From CALCHA01 sp035548175 (GTDB taxonomy: Bacteria; Planctomycetota; Phycisphaerae; WQYP01), in the NCBI GenBank assembly GCA_035548175.1, contig DASZTO010000097.1, forward strand, positions 62,001 to 126,000: a DNA stretch of 64,000 nucleotides, read 5' to 3'. This document shows positions 9,385 to 18,418 of this stretch, piece by piece. Numbering within the stretch: position 1 is the first letter of the stretch; the number at the start of each line of letters is the position of its first letter. The position numbers were made by a program, and so were the translations under genes. The notes under the pieces were generated by a model that did no database searches, had not been told where the DNA came from, and worked only from the letters and a program-made list of their open reading frames with translations.

Positions 9385-10380
9385 TTATCGCTTCCGCAAA
9401 ATGAAGCATGCCTGATCGCCTCGTTGCTCGGCATTCAACTGCTCTGCCCGCTGCTGAAGCCGCTTGCGCTCGACATCCGGGAAACGCTCCCGCATGAGTT
9501 CCGGCGTGATCTCTGCGAACGCGACGTTTTCTGCGTAAAACGTGCTTTGGATCATCTGTAAGTCCGACGAATAGTACATGATCTCCTGAATCGTCAGCCC
9601 GGCGCGTTCAGCGAGCACGCGCATGCCCGAGGCGCTCGGCAGCACAAGGTGCCGCGGCGCGTCGATCTGATACCAGTTGGGACCATACGTCTCCCACGCC
9701 CAGCACCCCGCCACCGGAATGGCGATCAGCGCGGCGCCGCCCGCGTTCAGGAGTCGCGCCATCTGCCTCAAACTTTCCTGCGGGTTCGGCATATGCTCGA
9801 ACGAATGGTGCGCGAAAATGCAATCGAAACTCCCCTCCATTTCATCGATCGTGCGCTTATAAATGAGGATCTTCTCCGCCAGTGTTACATCCGCATCCAC
9901 AAATGGATCGACGCCCGTGAGTGATGTGAATCCATCGGATGCGAACCGCAGGAGGTTGTCTCCCTTCCCACAGCCGACATCCAGAATGTTGGTGCCGAAG
10001 TGAACCTCCGCCGCCTTGAACCAGTCAAAATAAGGCCAGTGGCCCTTCACCCGGGACATCACCGCGCCAACCAGGTTGCGGTTCCCCAGCGCGTGGCGGG
10101 CACGCGATCGTTTCAGCCATTTTTCCAGCCATGAATAACGCGGTTTAACGATGTTGTTAAAGGAGTAATAACCTTCCCCATAATACTTTCCAAGGTCGCG
10201 CGGAACCTCCTTCAACTGAAACGAGCCGCAGCCGTCGCAGATCTCATAGGTGAAGGTTTCCCGCAACCCCTGCATCATCTCGCGCGCTTCGAAGGTGCGC
10301 GCTCCGATCGGACAGCCGCAGACACGACATACCGCTTTTTCCGCTGGCTCAGTCAATCGTAGCTCCTCATTTCCTGTCAT
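9385..10380 (-). CDS. SAM-dependent methyltransferase with N-terminal zinc-binding motif
   Basis: A 331-residue class I methyltransferase. The N-terminus has two CxxC pairs (Cys 18/21 and Cys 48/51) that probably bind zinc, a layout common in sugar or nucleotide-sugar methyltransferases of polysaccharide clusters. The SAM-binding glycine loop is ILDVGCGKGDN at about residues 132-142, followed by the acidic GVDPFVD strand end and a later DCIFAHHSFEHMPNPQESL block. The start at 10380 overlaps the flippase stop by 14 bases. It probably methylates a glycan residue or sugar nucleotide made by this cluster; the substrate is not visible. Confidence 0.82.
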   Translation of the reverse strand: MTGNEELRLTEPAEKAVCRVCGCPIGARTFEAREMMQGLRETFTYEICDGCGSFQLKEVPRDLGKYYGEGYYSFNNIVKPRYSWLEKWLKRSRARHALGNRNLVGAVMSRVKGHWPYFDWFKAAEVHFGTNILDVGCGKGDNLLRFASDGFTSLTGVDPFVDADVTLAEKILIYKRTIDEMEGSFDCIFAHHSFEHMPNPQESLRQMARLLNAGGAALIAIPVAGCWAWETYGPNWYQIDAPRHLVLPSASGMRVLAERAGLTIQEIMYYSSDLQMIQSTFYAENVAFAEITPELMRERFPDVERKRLQQRAEQLNAEQRGDQACFILRKR

Positions 10381-11974
10381 GGCCGCCCCCTGCAGCCGGC
10401 GCCCATTCGGCATAGGGTGCGGCTCTTCTGCCGCCGGTGAAACGGGCCGCGAGCATCTCAAAGATTCCTCGGGTTTCCCGCAGGTCATTCCCCATGAACA
10501 ACGCCGCTCCCGCCAGATAGATCGCCGCCGTGACGCCAATTCTTATCGCCACGCACAGCGCCAGCCCGGCCGCCGTGTCCTCCCGGATCGGGACCGTGGC
10601 CAGGATACCCGAGGCCATCGCGGCGCCGCCAATGAGCACCGGTCGTCCATACACGCGCCACAGCAAGCCGATTGCGCTCACCTGACCGCGAACGGGTACC
10701 AGCAGTCCCACCGGTCCGGCGACGGAATAAAAAATCGTTACTCCCAGCGCAAGCGTAAACACGCTGCCCATCAGCGCACCGCATAAAACGCTCGCGAGAA
10801 AGAAGAAGGTCACGCATCCCGTCCACACCATGAGCAGCTTGAAGCGTCCCTGGGCTTTCATCATGCTCACGGTCGGTCCGCTAGGCAAAATAAAGAGCAT
10901 CCCGATGCTCAGCACCTCGAATAGCGGGATGGCCGTATCCCACTTGTGACCGAACAGAAGTTGAAACAGTGGCCGCGCGCAAGCCGTTTGCAGAAGACAG
11001 GCCGGCACCCCGACAAACGCAATGAGGCTGCAAATCCGCACATATGCGTCCAGTTGACGCCGTGGCGAGTCCATTCGCACAAAGCTGGGCAACAGGACCG
11101 CGTTCATATTTCCCGCAATCATCTGGTTGGTCTGCGTTGATGCGTTGAATGCGAAATAATAGGAGCCGAGCGACGCTTTCGAAAAGAAAAGCCCCGACGT
11201 GAGATAGTCGCCCTGCATGAGAAACGTGTTGAACAGATTCATCACCAGAAAGTATCGCGAATCCTGAAACACAAAACGCCATCTGCTAATGTACGGACGC
11301 AACTTCAACCGCACGCCCGCGGCGCCGAAGTAAATCACGGCCATCACGAGCGACATGATGGGCTTGGGCACGATCAGGCTGTATGCGCCGAAATGCAGCG
11401 CCGCCAGCGCCACCGTTAAACATGCCGTCCCCACCACGTTCACTGTGCCCGCCACCGCCAGCGTCCGAAAGCGCATCGCTTTAGTGAGTGACGCCATGGG
11501 CACGCCCGCCATCGCATCCAGTGGTATCGAGATCGCGCCGATCACCAGAAACGGCCGCAGAATCGGCATCCGAAAAACCGCTGCCGCCGCCGGCGCCACA
11601 GCCAGAACCCCCACCACTCCCACCAGGCCCGCTGTCAAGCTCAGCCAAAACGCAATTTCCGCCCAGCGCGCAAAATTCCGATGTTTCCGAACCAGGATTT
11701 CCGTCACCCCCAACTGCTGCCCAAACGATGCAAAACCCAGGATGAAACCTGCGATCGCCACCGGGGCAAAATCTTCCTGCATCAGTAACAGCGCCAGCAG
11801 GTATTGCTGCCCGATCGCCGCCAACTTCGACCCAAACGTCTGCCCCACCGTCCATATTGCCCCTCCAAGTGCCTTTTGGCCCAGGCCGGTCGGCACGGGA
11901 GGCTCGGTCGCCTCTGGAATTTTCGCCGAAATCGCCAAGGTCTTCCACGCCTCATCTTCTACGCCGGATACCAC
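10367..11974 (-). CDS. Polysaccharide export flippase-like protein (Wzx/MVF family)
   Basis: A 535-residue protein with about twelve to fourteen membrane helices. The N-terminus GQKALGGAIWTVGQTFGSKL with the following LQEDFAPVAIAGFILGF-type segment resembles the first helices of Wzx/RfbX and lipopolysaccharide biosynthesis flippases. The family moves undecaprenyl-linked oligosaccharides across the inner membrane. The start is GTG at 11974; no ATG lies nearby in frame and no strong ribosome site is seen. It is the first gene of the minus-strand run and is followed at once by the methyltransferase. With the polymerase-like gene at 5915 it completes a Wzx/Wzy-type set, although no Wzz-like chain regulator is in the window. 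Confidence 0.85.
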   Translation of the reverse strand: MVSGVEDEAWKTLAISAKIPEATEPPVPTGLGQKALGGAIWTVGQTFGSKLAAIGQQYLLALLLMQEDFAPVAIAGFILGFASFGQQLGVTEILVRKHRNFARWAEIAFWLSLTAGLVGVVGVLAVAPAAAAVFRMPILRPFLVIGAISIPLDAMAGVPMASLTKAMRFRTLAVAGTVNVVGTACLTVALAALHFGAYSLIVPKPIMSLVMAVIYFGAAGVRLKLRPYISRWRFVFQDSRYFLVMNLFNTFLMQGDYLTSGLFFSKASLGSYYFAFNASTQTNQMIAGNMNAVLLPSFVRMDSPRRQLDAYVRICSLIAFVGVPACLLQTACARPLFQLLFGHKWDTAIPLFEVLSIGMLFILPSGPTVSMMKAQGRFKLLMVWTGCVTFFFLASVLCGALMGSVFTLALGVTIFYSVAGPVGLLVPVRGQVSAIGLLWRVYGRPVLIGGAAMASGILATVPIREDTAAGLALCVAIRIGVTAAIYLAGAALFMGNDLRETRGIFEMLAARFTGGRRAAPYAEWAPAAGGGHDRK

Positions 11975-12065
11975 ATCTCATAGGATTATCGGCTGCTACA
12001 TCCCCCCTGTTGATTCATCCTCCCCGGTTCCTGACCATTCCCCCCTCCTGCCCCCCTCCTTTCTA

Positions 12066-12101
12066 ACGAACAGTTCGTAATGCGTTCCGCATGGATATAC
12101 T
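12066..12101 (+). promoter_or_regulatory. Inverted repeat overlapping a promoter upstream of the DnaJ-like gene
   Basis: ACGAAC-A-GTTCGT at 12066-12078 is a perfect six-base inverted repeat. A good -10 box, TATACT, lies at 12096-12101, and the right arm overlaps the only possible -35 (TTCGTA, 16-base spacer). This layout fits an operator covering a promoter, perhaps a stress-response site. Inference from sequence only. Confidence 0.4.
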
Positions 12102-12143
12102 ATCCCAAGGCTGTCATGCTTGTTGATGAGGATTGGCACCCAT

Positions 12144-13199
12144 ATGCCTACCACCCGCGACTACTACGAAATCCTCGGCATCCCCAAATCCGCCCCCGCC
12201 GATGAGATCAAAAAAGCCTACCGCAAACTTGCCCGCAAATACCACCCCGACGTTAACAAAAATGACCCCTCCGCAGAAGCGAAATTCAAGGAAGTTCAGG
12301 AAGCTTACGACATCCTCAGCGACGCCAAAAAACGCGACGCCTACGACCAGTTCGGCCATGCCGGCGTCAATTCCGCCGCCGCCGCCGAAGCCGCCGCCGC
12401 CGCCGCCGCCGCTGGCCGGGGCGCCGGGGGCTTCCGTTACGCCACCCAAACCCCCGGCGGCGCCACCGTCGATTTCGGTGAAGTCGATCTCAATGACCTC
12501 TTCGAATCCTTCCTCGGCGGCCAGGGCCGCGGCCCGGCGGCGGGCGGCGGCCGCGGCGCCCGCAAACGCGGAACCGCCGGCAGAGGTGCGGGCCCCTTCG
12601 GCGGGGCCGGCCCCTTCGGCGGCTTCGGCGGGGGGGCACACCCAGCCGATGAAGCCACCGGCGCAGACCTCACCTACCCCATCTCCATCTCCTTCGAACA
12701 AGCCATCCGCGGAACCACCACCGAAGTCGCCCTCAAATCCCCCGATAACGCCATCAACGAAACCATCAGCGTCAAAATCCCCCCCGGCGTCAGCGAAGGC
12801 TCCAAAGTCCGCGCTCGCGGAAAAGGACACCCCGGCCCCGGCGGTCGCGGCGACCTCCTCATCGCCATCCACATCGAGCCCCACCCCTATTTCCGTCGCG
12901 ATGGCCAGAACATCGAGCTCGACCTCCCCCTCTCCGCCGCCGAAGCCGCCAACGGCGCCGTCATCAGCGTCCCCACCCTCGATGGCAAAATCGACCTCCG
13001 CGTCCCCCCCGGAATCGCCAGCGGCAAACGCCTCCGTATCAAAGGTCGCGGCGTCCCCCAGCGCGATGGCTCCCGCGGCGACCAATTCGTGCGCATCCTC
13101 ATCCAACTCCCCCCAGACCTCTCCCCCGAAGAAAAATCCCAGCTCGCCGCCATCGACAAATCCCACAACTTCGACCCCCGCCGCGGATTGCCCTGGTAA
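12144..13199 (+). CDS. DnaJ/CbpA-type co-chaperone without zinc finger
   Basis: A 351-residue J-domain protein. The J domain spans residues 5-70 with HPD at 34-36, which stimulates DnaK ATPase. A Gly/Ala-rich linker follows (about 80-165), then two C-terminal beta domains for client binding and a dimerisation tail. The four zinc-binding CxxCxGxG repeats of DnaJ proper are absent; the protein has no cysteine at all, so CbpA/DnaJ class II is the better label. The start at 12144 is chosen because GAGGA lies upstream and the J domain begins directly after it; ATG at 12126 would add six residues. No dnaK or grpE is adjacent. Confidence 0.92.
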   Translation: MPTTRDYYEILGIPKSAPADEIKKAYRKLARKYHPDVNKNDPSAEAKFKEVQEAYDILSDAKKRDAYDQFGHAGVNSAAAAEAAAAAAAAGRGAGGFRYATQTPGGATVDFGEVDLNDLFESFLGGQGRGPAAGGGRGARKRGTAGRGAGPFGGAGPFGGFGGGAHPADEATGADLTYPISISFEQAIRGTTTEVALKSPDNAINETISVKIPPGVSEGSKVRARGKGHPGPGGRGDLLIAIHIEPHPYFRRDGQNIELDLPLSAAEAANGAVISVPTLDGKIDLRVPPGIASGKRLRIKGRGVPQRDGSRGDQFVRILIQLPPDLSPEEKSQLAAIDKSHNFDPRRGLPW

Positions 13200-13342
13200 C
13201 CCCGGCCTCACGTTATGATGGCAAACAGACAGCTCGCACGCTTTGGCAGAAGCCGCGCGAGCGATCGGGCGCAAACCTCCCGGCCTTGGACGGGACGGAG
13301 CGCCGATAGGGGGGTGGAAAAACTTGGCGAGGTGTCCCGCTC
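13200..13342. other. Intergenic stretch with hairpin potential
   Basis: These 143 bases hold short self-complementary segments (CTCGC with GCGAG near 13230-13260, and CCCG with CGGG near 13288-13305). They could be a leader of the following membrane-protein gene. No known RNA family was recognised. Confidence 0.2.
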
Positions 13343-13771
13343 ATGCCCTACCGCGCAATGATGGTTTCCGTCATGACCGTCGTCCTCGCTCTCCTCGCCG
13401 TCGGCATGTGGGTCCGCGCCATCGCCCCGGTCGTCGCCGATGTTGATGCCGCCGCCGCCAGCGAGCCCCACCACCTCACACGCCCCAATGACACCGATCC
13501 CGCCAAGCACGGCGAATCCTCCACCGAACGCGCCGCCAAACTCCACAAGGTCGTCCCCTCCACCCTCCTCCTCAGCTTCATCCTCATCTGCTTCCTCCTC
13601 CTCATCGGCTTCTTCGCCACCTTCCGCGAATGGGTCCGCTTCTCCACCCAACGCCGCGTCGCCTCCCACGAACGCACCCCCTACGTCGATGCCTGGAAAC
13701 TCGCCGGCGAACGCACCAAACCCAGAGACCCTCCCGATCCCGACGAGGAGGGCTTCGTCGATGAATCCTGA
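13343..13771 (+). CDS. Small two-helix membrane protein of unknown function
   Basis: A 142-residue protein with an N-terminal helix (about 6-30), a hydrophilic loop of about 40 residues and a second helix (about 72-92) followed by a charged tail ending DEEGFVDES. I do not recognise the family. GAGGTG lies eight bases before ATG 13343, which supports that start, although ATGs at 13358 and 13361 are possible. Its end overlaps the pncA start by 11 bases and its last codons carry the GGAGGG ribosome site of pncA, so the two are probably co-translated. Confidence 0.65.
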   Translation: MPYRAMMVSVMTVVLALLAVGMWVRAIAPVVADVDAAAASEPHHLTRPNDTDPAKHGESSTERAAKLHKVVPSTLLLSFILICFLLLIGFFATFREWVRFSTQRRVASHERTPYVDAWKLAGERTKPRDPPDPDEEGFVDES

Positions 13772-14393
13772 TGCCCTCCTCCTCATCGACCTCCAAAACG
13801 ATTTCCTCCCCACCGGCGCTCTCCCCGTGCCCGCCGGCGATCAGGTCCTCCCCATCGCCAACGCCCTCATGCCCCGTTTCGCCGCCGTCTTCGCCACCCA
13901 GGACTGGCACCCCGCCAACCACGCCAGCTTCGCCGCCAATCACCCCGGCAAACGCCCCGGCGATCTCATCGATCTCGATGGTCTGCCCCAAATCCTCTGG
14001 CCCACTCACTGCGTCGCCGACACCCCCGGCGCCGATTTCGCCCCCGCCCTCGACCGCTCCCGCATCTCCCACGTCGTCCGCAAAGGTTCCGATCCCCGCC
14101 TCGACAGCTACAGCGGCTTCTTCGACAACGGCCACCGCCACGCCACCTCCCTCCACGCCCATCTCCGCGCCGGCAACATCTCCTCCCTCTACATCCTCGG
14201 CCTCGCCACCGATTACTGCGTCAAATTCACCGCCCTCGACGCCCGCCAACTCGGCTACACCGTCCACCTCGTCCTCGACGCCTGCCGCGGCGTCAACCTC
14301 AAATCCGGCGATGTCGACGCCGCCCTCGAAGACATGCGCCGCGCCGGCGTTCTCATCACCACCAGCGCCGATATTTCTCCGCCCCCGCGCTAA
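13761..14393 (+). CDS. pncA: Nicotinamidase
   Basis: A 210-residue cysteine hydrolase that deamidates nicotinamide to nicotinate for NAD salvage in the cytoplasm. The catalytic triad is visible as Asp 10 in LLIDLQNDF, Lys 108 in VVRKGSD and Cys 153 in GLATDYCVK. The metal ligands Asp 48, His 50 and His 83 are in QDWHPANH and PTHC. The start has GAGGAGGG eight bases upstream inside the preceding gene. Length and order of motifs are normal for PncA, so the call is firm; related isochorismatases lack this exact metal set. Confidence 0.93.
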   Translation: MNPDALLLIDLQNDFLPTGALPVPAGDQVLPIANALMPRFAAVFATQDWHPANHASFAANHPGKRPGDLIDLDGLPQILWPTHCVADTPGADFAPALDRSRISHVVRKGSDPRLDSYSGFFDNGHRHATSLHAHLRAGNISSLYILGLATDYCVKFTALDARQLGYTVHLVLDACRGVNLKSGDVDAALEDMRRAGVLITTSADISPPPR

Positions 14394-14425
14394 CATCACC
14401 ACCCGCTTTCGCAAGGAGGCCCCCT

Positions 14426-15076
14426 TTGCGCACACGGATCGTGCCCATCTTCGCCCTGCCCCTCCTCCTTTCCGCCTGCCATCGCATCGCCCAGATCGGG
14501 GCTTACCCCCTTCACCGCAACATCACCGCCACCCGATTCTGGGTCGGCGAAAAGCCGCAGAAAGGGGCGCAAAACGGCGTCTCCGCATGGGATGAACACT
14601 GGCAGGAACACTTCGGCGGCATCGACGACCCCGCACACCGCGGTGGCCTCCTCCCCGCCGGCTTCCGCCCCCGCCAGAATCCCTTCTACGTCGCCCTCCC
14701 CTACAACGACCTCTCCACAGACGGCCGCAAACCCGACGCCGCCCGCATCATCCCCTGGGCCAACCAGCAACCCGCCCCAGGAAAATGGCAATCCCTCTGC
14801 AAAGACCATTGGGTCCGCATCTCCCGCAACGGCCGAACCTGCTACGCCCAGTGGGAAGATGTCGGCCCCTTTGAAACCGACGACGCCGCCTACGTCTTCG
14901 GCCCCGCCAACGCCTCACCCCGCAACCACCAAAACCAAAACGCCGGCATCGATGTCTCCCCCGCCGTCAGCGCCTACCTCCACATCGGCGGCATGGCCAA
15001 AGTCGACTGGCAATTCGTCACCCCCTCCGACGTCCCCACCGGACTCTGGACCCACATCATCACCGGCGATAACTGA
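14426..15076 (+). CDS. Secreted lipoprotein of a conserved uncharacterised family
   Basis: A 216-residue protein with a signal peptide ending in the lipobox LLLSAC, so Cys 18 is probably lipidated. The mature part contains PFYVALPYND, CKDHWVRISRNGRTCYAQWEDVG and AGIDVSPAVSAYL. These resemble a recurrent bacterial family with a double-psi-barrel-like core. Function is unknown; a cell-wall or carbohydrate role is only a guess. The TTG start is supported by AAGGAGG at 14413-14419, six bases upstream. It follows pncA by 32 bases and could be in its transcript. Confidence 0.7.
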   Translation: MRTRIVPIFALPLLLSACHRIAQIGAYPLHRNITATRFWVGEKPQKGAQNGVSAWDEHWQEHFGGIDDPAHRGGLLPAGFRPRQNPFYVALPYNDLSTDGRKPDAARIIPWANQQPAPGKWQSLCKDHWVRISRNGRTCYAQWEDVGPFETDDAAYVFGPANASPRNHQNQNAGIDVSPAVSAYLHIGGMAKVDWQFVTPSDVPTGLWTHIITGDN

Positions 15077-15184
15077 CCTCTCGCAGCCCCAGCCCCACGA
15101 ACAATTCGTGCCGATTTGTGCGTATTTGTGGAAAACTTCCGTCCCTCTTTCGTGCCTTTCGCGTCCGTCGCCGCCATTATCCGC

Positions 15185-16618
15185 TCACACCTTGATCCGC
15201 ACCGGATGCTGCAGCTTCCCCGTATACCGCTGCCGGATCGGATCGATCGTGTGCCGGATAAACTCATCCACCTGCTGCACGCTCCGCCCCACATACAGCA
15301 GCGGATTCATCGCGCTGTTCAGCTCCGCCCCCGAAAACGCATCGTCCGTCTGCAGCCGCATCAGCAGGTCGTTCGGCTTCCCCTCCTGCTTCACCTGCCG
15401 CGCCGCCGCATGCGAATGCTTCCGTATCCGCTCGTGCAGATCCTGCCGGTCCCCGCCCGCCTTCACCGCCGCCATCAGCACGTTCTCCGTCGCCATGAAC
15501 GGCAGCTCCGCATCCAGCCGACCCGCGATCACCGCCTTGTTCACCACCAGCCCGCGCGACACATGAATCAGAATGTCCAGGATCGCATCCGCCGTCAAAA
15601 ACGCCTCCGGTATCGTGATCCGCTTGTTCGACGAATCGTCCAGCGTCCGCTCGAACATCTGCTCCGCCGCCGTTTGCAGCGGATTGCCCACCAGGTTCAT
15701 CAGAAACCGCGAGAGCCCCGTCACCCGCTCCGCCAGCACCGGATTCCTTTTGTACGCCATCGCCGACGAGCCCACCTGCTCCTCCTCGAACGGCTCATCC
15801 ATCTCCTTGAACGCCGCCAACAGCCGCAAATCCACCGCCATCTTGTGCGCCGCCGCCGCCAGCGTCGCCAGTGATCCCAGCACCTGCGCATCCACGATCC
15901 GCGAATAGCTCTGCCCGCTCACCGGATGCACACGCGAAAATCCCAGCCGCTCCGCCACCGCGTATTCCAGCTTCTTCACCTTCTCATGGTCCCCCTCGAA
16001 CAACTCCAGGAACGACGCCTGCGTCCCCGTCGTCCCCTTGATCCCACGCAGCATCAGCGTCGACAGCCGCAGCTCGATCTCCGCCAGGCACAGCACAAAA
16101 TCATACGTCCACAAAATCGCCCGCTTCCCCACCGTCGTCGGCTGCGCCGGCTGAATGTGCGTGTACGCCAGACACGGCAAATCCCGGTACTTCCCCGCGA
16201 ACGTCCCCAGCGCATCGATCAGGTTCGCCGTCTTCTTCGCCAGGATCTCCAGCGCGTCGCGCGTCAGCAGCACATCCGTGTTGTCCACGATGTCCATCGA
16301 CGTCGCGCCCAGATGCAGAATCGGCTTCGCCTTCGGCGCCGCCAGCGCAAACGTGTGCAGATGCGCCATCAAATCATGCCGCACCCGCGCCTCCTGCCGC
16401 CCCGCCTCCTCAAAATCAATGTCGTCCAGATGCGCCCGCATGTCCGCAATCTGCTCCTCCGTGATCGGCAGCCCCAGCGACTTCTCCGCCTCCGCCAGCG
16501 CCAGCCATATCCGCCGCCACGTCGAATGCTTCCGCTGCGCCGAAAACACCGACAACATCTCCGGAGACGCGTTCCGCGTCACCAGCGGCGACTGATAAAA
16601 TTTATGAATCTCAGACAT
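15185..16618 (-). CDS. purB: Adenylosuccinate lyase
   Basis: A 477-residue member of the fumarase/aspartase superfamily. It cleaves SAICAR and adenylosuccinate, releasing fumarate, in purine synthesis. The superfamily signature GSSAMAYKRNP lies at about 283-293 with the catalytic Ser loop, and the general acid/base His is in YTHIQPAQPTT (His 154). HLGATSMDIVDNTD is the substrate-binding segment. The start at 16618 is supported by GAGG seven bases upstream; the frame extends eight codons further without a ribosome site. The aldo/keto reductase lies 244 bases upstream on the same strand and is probably a separate unit. Confidence 0.95.
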   Translation of the reverse strand: MSEIHKFYQSPLVTRNASPEMLSVFSAQRKHSTWRRIWLALAEAEKSLGLPITEEQIADMRAHLDDIDFEEAGRQEARVRHDLMAHLHTFALAAPKAKPILHLGATSMDIVDNTDVLLTRDALEILAKKTANLIDALGTFAGKYRDLPCLAYTHIQPAQPTTVGKRAILWTYDFVLCLAEIELRLSTLMLRGIKGTTGTQASFLELFEGDHEKVKKLEYAVAERLGFSRVHPVSGQSYSRIVDAQVLGSLATLAAAAHKMAVDLRLLAAFKEMDEPFEEEQVGSSAMAYKRNPVLAERVTGLSRFLMNLVGNPLQTAAEQMFERTLDDSSNKRITIPEAFLTADAILDILIHVSRGLVVNKAVIAGRLDAELPFMATENVLMAAVKAGGDRQDLHERIRKHSHAAARQVKQEGKPNDLLMRLQTDDAFSGAELNSAMNPLLYVGRSVQQVDEFIRHTIDPIRQRYTGKLQHPVRIKV

Positions 16619-16862
16619 CACGGCACCTCGCAACGCGGCCATCCTGCCCGCACCTCAACCCCCGCCACGCGACGGCCCATGATAAATCACAAAAGAACCC
16701 CTGCCAAACCCCCGCTGCATCCACCTGTCCACAACGTCGCGCGTGGCATCGGCGTCCCGCCGATGATCGGCCACCGCCGATGCCCCCCTCGCTCCCCGCC
16801 GCCAGCAGGTCCACCAGATGCACCTGATCTTCCCGCCGCGCCCCTCCCCTCCCCGCCCCCGC

Positions 16863-17786
16863 CTACCGCGCCGCCCACGGATGCTTCCCCTCCACCATCT
16901 CCCCCGCCGCCGCGTTCGCCTCCACCTGCCCGACGCTCTTGCACCCCGGTATCACGCACTGCACCGCAGGACTCCTCAAACACCACGCCAACGCCCATTG
17001 CGCCATCGATACCCCCGCCGGCACCTCCTCCCGCCCAATCCGCTCCACCTCCCGAAGCCGCTCCTCCGCCCCCTCCTTCATCATCGCCCCACGCACATCG
17101 TTCCCCCCAAACACCGCCCCCGGCTTGTACTTCCCCGACAAAAATCCCGACGCCAGAGGCACCCGCGCCAGCACCCCCAGCCCCAGTCGCTCGCATACCG
17201 GAAAAAACAAATCCTCCGCCCCCCGCGACAGCCGGTTGTACACCACCTGCACCGCCTCCACCTCCATCTTCACCGACGCCTCCACCTGCGCCGCCGTCTT
17301 CGCACCGCCCCCGATCGAATTCCCAATGTGCACAACCTTCCCCGCCTGCTTTGCCTTCCGCAAAACTTCCCGCACATCCTCCGCGAAAAATTCGCTCTCC
17401 CGCACCGAATGATACTGATACAAATCAATATGATCCGTCCCCAGCGCCCGCAGCGAATCCTCCAGCTGCTTCTCCACATCCTTCCCCGTCCGCGGCTCCG
17501 TCCGCCGAAAATTCCCCTCAAACTTGTGCCCGAACTTCGTCGCAATCACAAAATCCCCCCGCAGCCCCAGCTCCTTGAGCGCACCGCCTATCAACCGCTC
17601 CGACTCATGATCCCCATAACACTCCGCCGTATCGATCAAATTGATCCCCACCTCATGCGCCCGCCCAATCATCCCCGTCACCTCCCCCTGCTCGAATTCC
17701 TTCCCCCACTCCCCGCCCAGCTGCCACGTCCCCATCCCGATCACCGACACCCGCAACCCCGTCTTTCCCAGTACCCGATACTTCAT
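16863..17786 (-). CDS. Aldo/keto reductase
   Basis: A 307-residue TIM-barrel NADPH-dependent oxidoreductase that reduces aldehydes or ketones, substrate unknown. The full catalytic tetrad is visible: Asp 52, Tyr 57, Lys 84 and His 126 in the contexts LIDTAECYG, IATKFG and YQYHSV. The C-terminal part has the expected cofactor segment QCVIPGCKSVGQVEANAAA. It fits the general-stress type subfamily of aldo/keto reductases. Codons end mainly in G although the plus strand is C-rich, following the local strand skew. It stands alone between purB and a short membrane-protein gene. Confidence 0.92.
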   Translation of the reverse strand: MKYRVLGKTGLRVSVIGMGTWQLGGEWGKEFEQGEVTGMIGRAHEVGINLIDTAECYGDHESERLIGGALKELGLRGDFVIATKFGHKFEGNFRRTEPRTGKDVEKQLEDSLRALGTDHIDLYQYHSVRESEFFAEDVREVLRKAKQAGKVVHIGNSIGGGAKTAAQVEASVKMEVEAVQVVYNRLSRGAEDLFFPVCERLGLGVLARVPLASGFLSGKYKPGAVFGGNDVRGAMMKEGAEERLREVERIGREEVPAGVSMAQWALAWCLRSPAVQCVIPGCKSVGQVEANAAAGEMVEGKHPWAAR

Positions 17787-18083
17787 CGCCCACGCTCCTC
17801 GCTCGGTCTCTCCGCCTCATCATACGCCCCGCGCCGCCCCTCGCACGCACGCTTTTCCGGCAGACGCCCACCCCCACGCCGCCACCTGCCACACTTTGCG
17901 GCACCCACACCCGCTCCGTAAAAACCCCGGCACCGAAAAAAAACGCCAAATCCCCCGCAAAATCCCGCCTTTTTTCCCGCCTCCCTCGCACGCCCCGCCT
18001 GGCACGCTCTTCGCTATTGCTCCCACGACCCCACGCGACACCGGTCCTCCCCGCCGGAACGCTCAACCCCAAGGATCATCCCC

Positions 18084-18272
18084 ATGAGCTATATCCACGA
18101 CCTTCCAGGCTCTGGATGGACTCACGCCGCAGATGCTCCCGAAGTCCGTCTCCCAGACCCGCCTCCCCTCGCCCTCACCGGTAATTTCCTCGGCGTCCTC
18201 CTCCTCTGCGCCGCCCTCCTCATTACCATCCCCATCATCATCACCTGGCTCGCCAGCCTCTTCCTCACCTGA
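18084..18272 (+). CDS. Short single-helix membrane protein
   Basis: A 62-residue protein with a hydrophilic Pro-rich N-terminus and one hydrophobic C-terminal helix (about 32-60). It is not recognised. Support for its reality comes from AAGGA eight bases before the ATG and from a strong terminator about 80 bases after the stop. It has no same-strand neighbour and is probably a one-gene transcript. Confidence 0.55.
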   Translation: MSYIHDLPGSGWTHAADAPEVRLPDPPPLALTGNFLGVLLLCAALLITIPIIITWLASLFLT

Positions 18273-18349
18273 CCCCTCCTCCCTCGCCACGAGAGGCGCG
18301 CTCCCCCTCCCATCACGCGCCCCCGTCTCGCCTTACCTTACCGGGGATA

Positions 18350-18390
18350 GAAAGCCCGGGGTGTGTTGCCCTGGGCTTTCTTGTTTTTTT
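18350..18390 (+). terminator. Rho-independent terminator
   Basis: A 12-bp stem (18350-18361 with 18369-18380, one G-T pair) with a seven-base loop is followed by a T-rich run (18381-18390). It serves the short membrane-protein gene upstream. Confidence 0.85.
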
Positions 18391-18418
18391 GCACACCTCG
18401 CACTCCCCGCCCGCTTCC

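Noticed and set aside
13200..13342. A structured non-coding RNA before the two-helix membrane protein
   Set aside because: Only short complementary segments; no family could be named, so it is listed as low-confidence intergenic structure.
15077..15184. TTTCGTG-type repeats and a CACGAA-CAA-TTCGTG palindrome between the lipoprotein gene and purB
   Set aside because: Short and without other clear copies in the window; reported only as noise-level structure.
15926..17578. A 550-codon plus-strand frame overlapping purB and the aldo/keto reductase
   Set aside because: Arg/Pro/His-rich shadow of two well-supported minus-strand genes.
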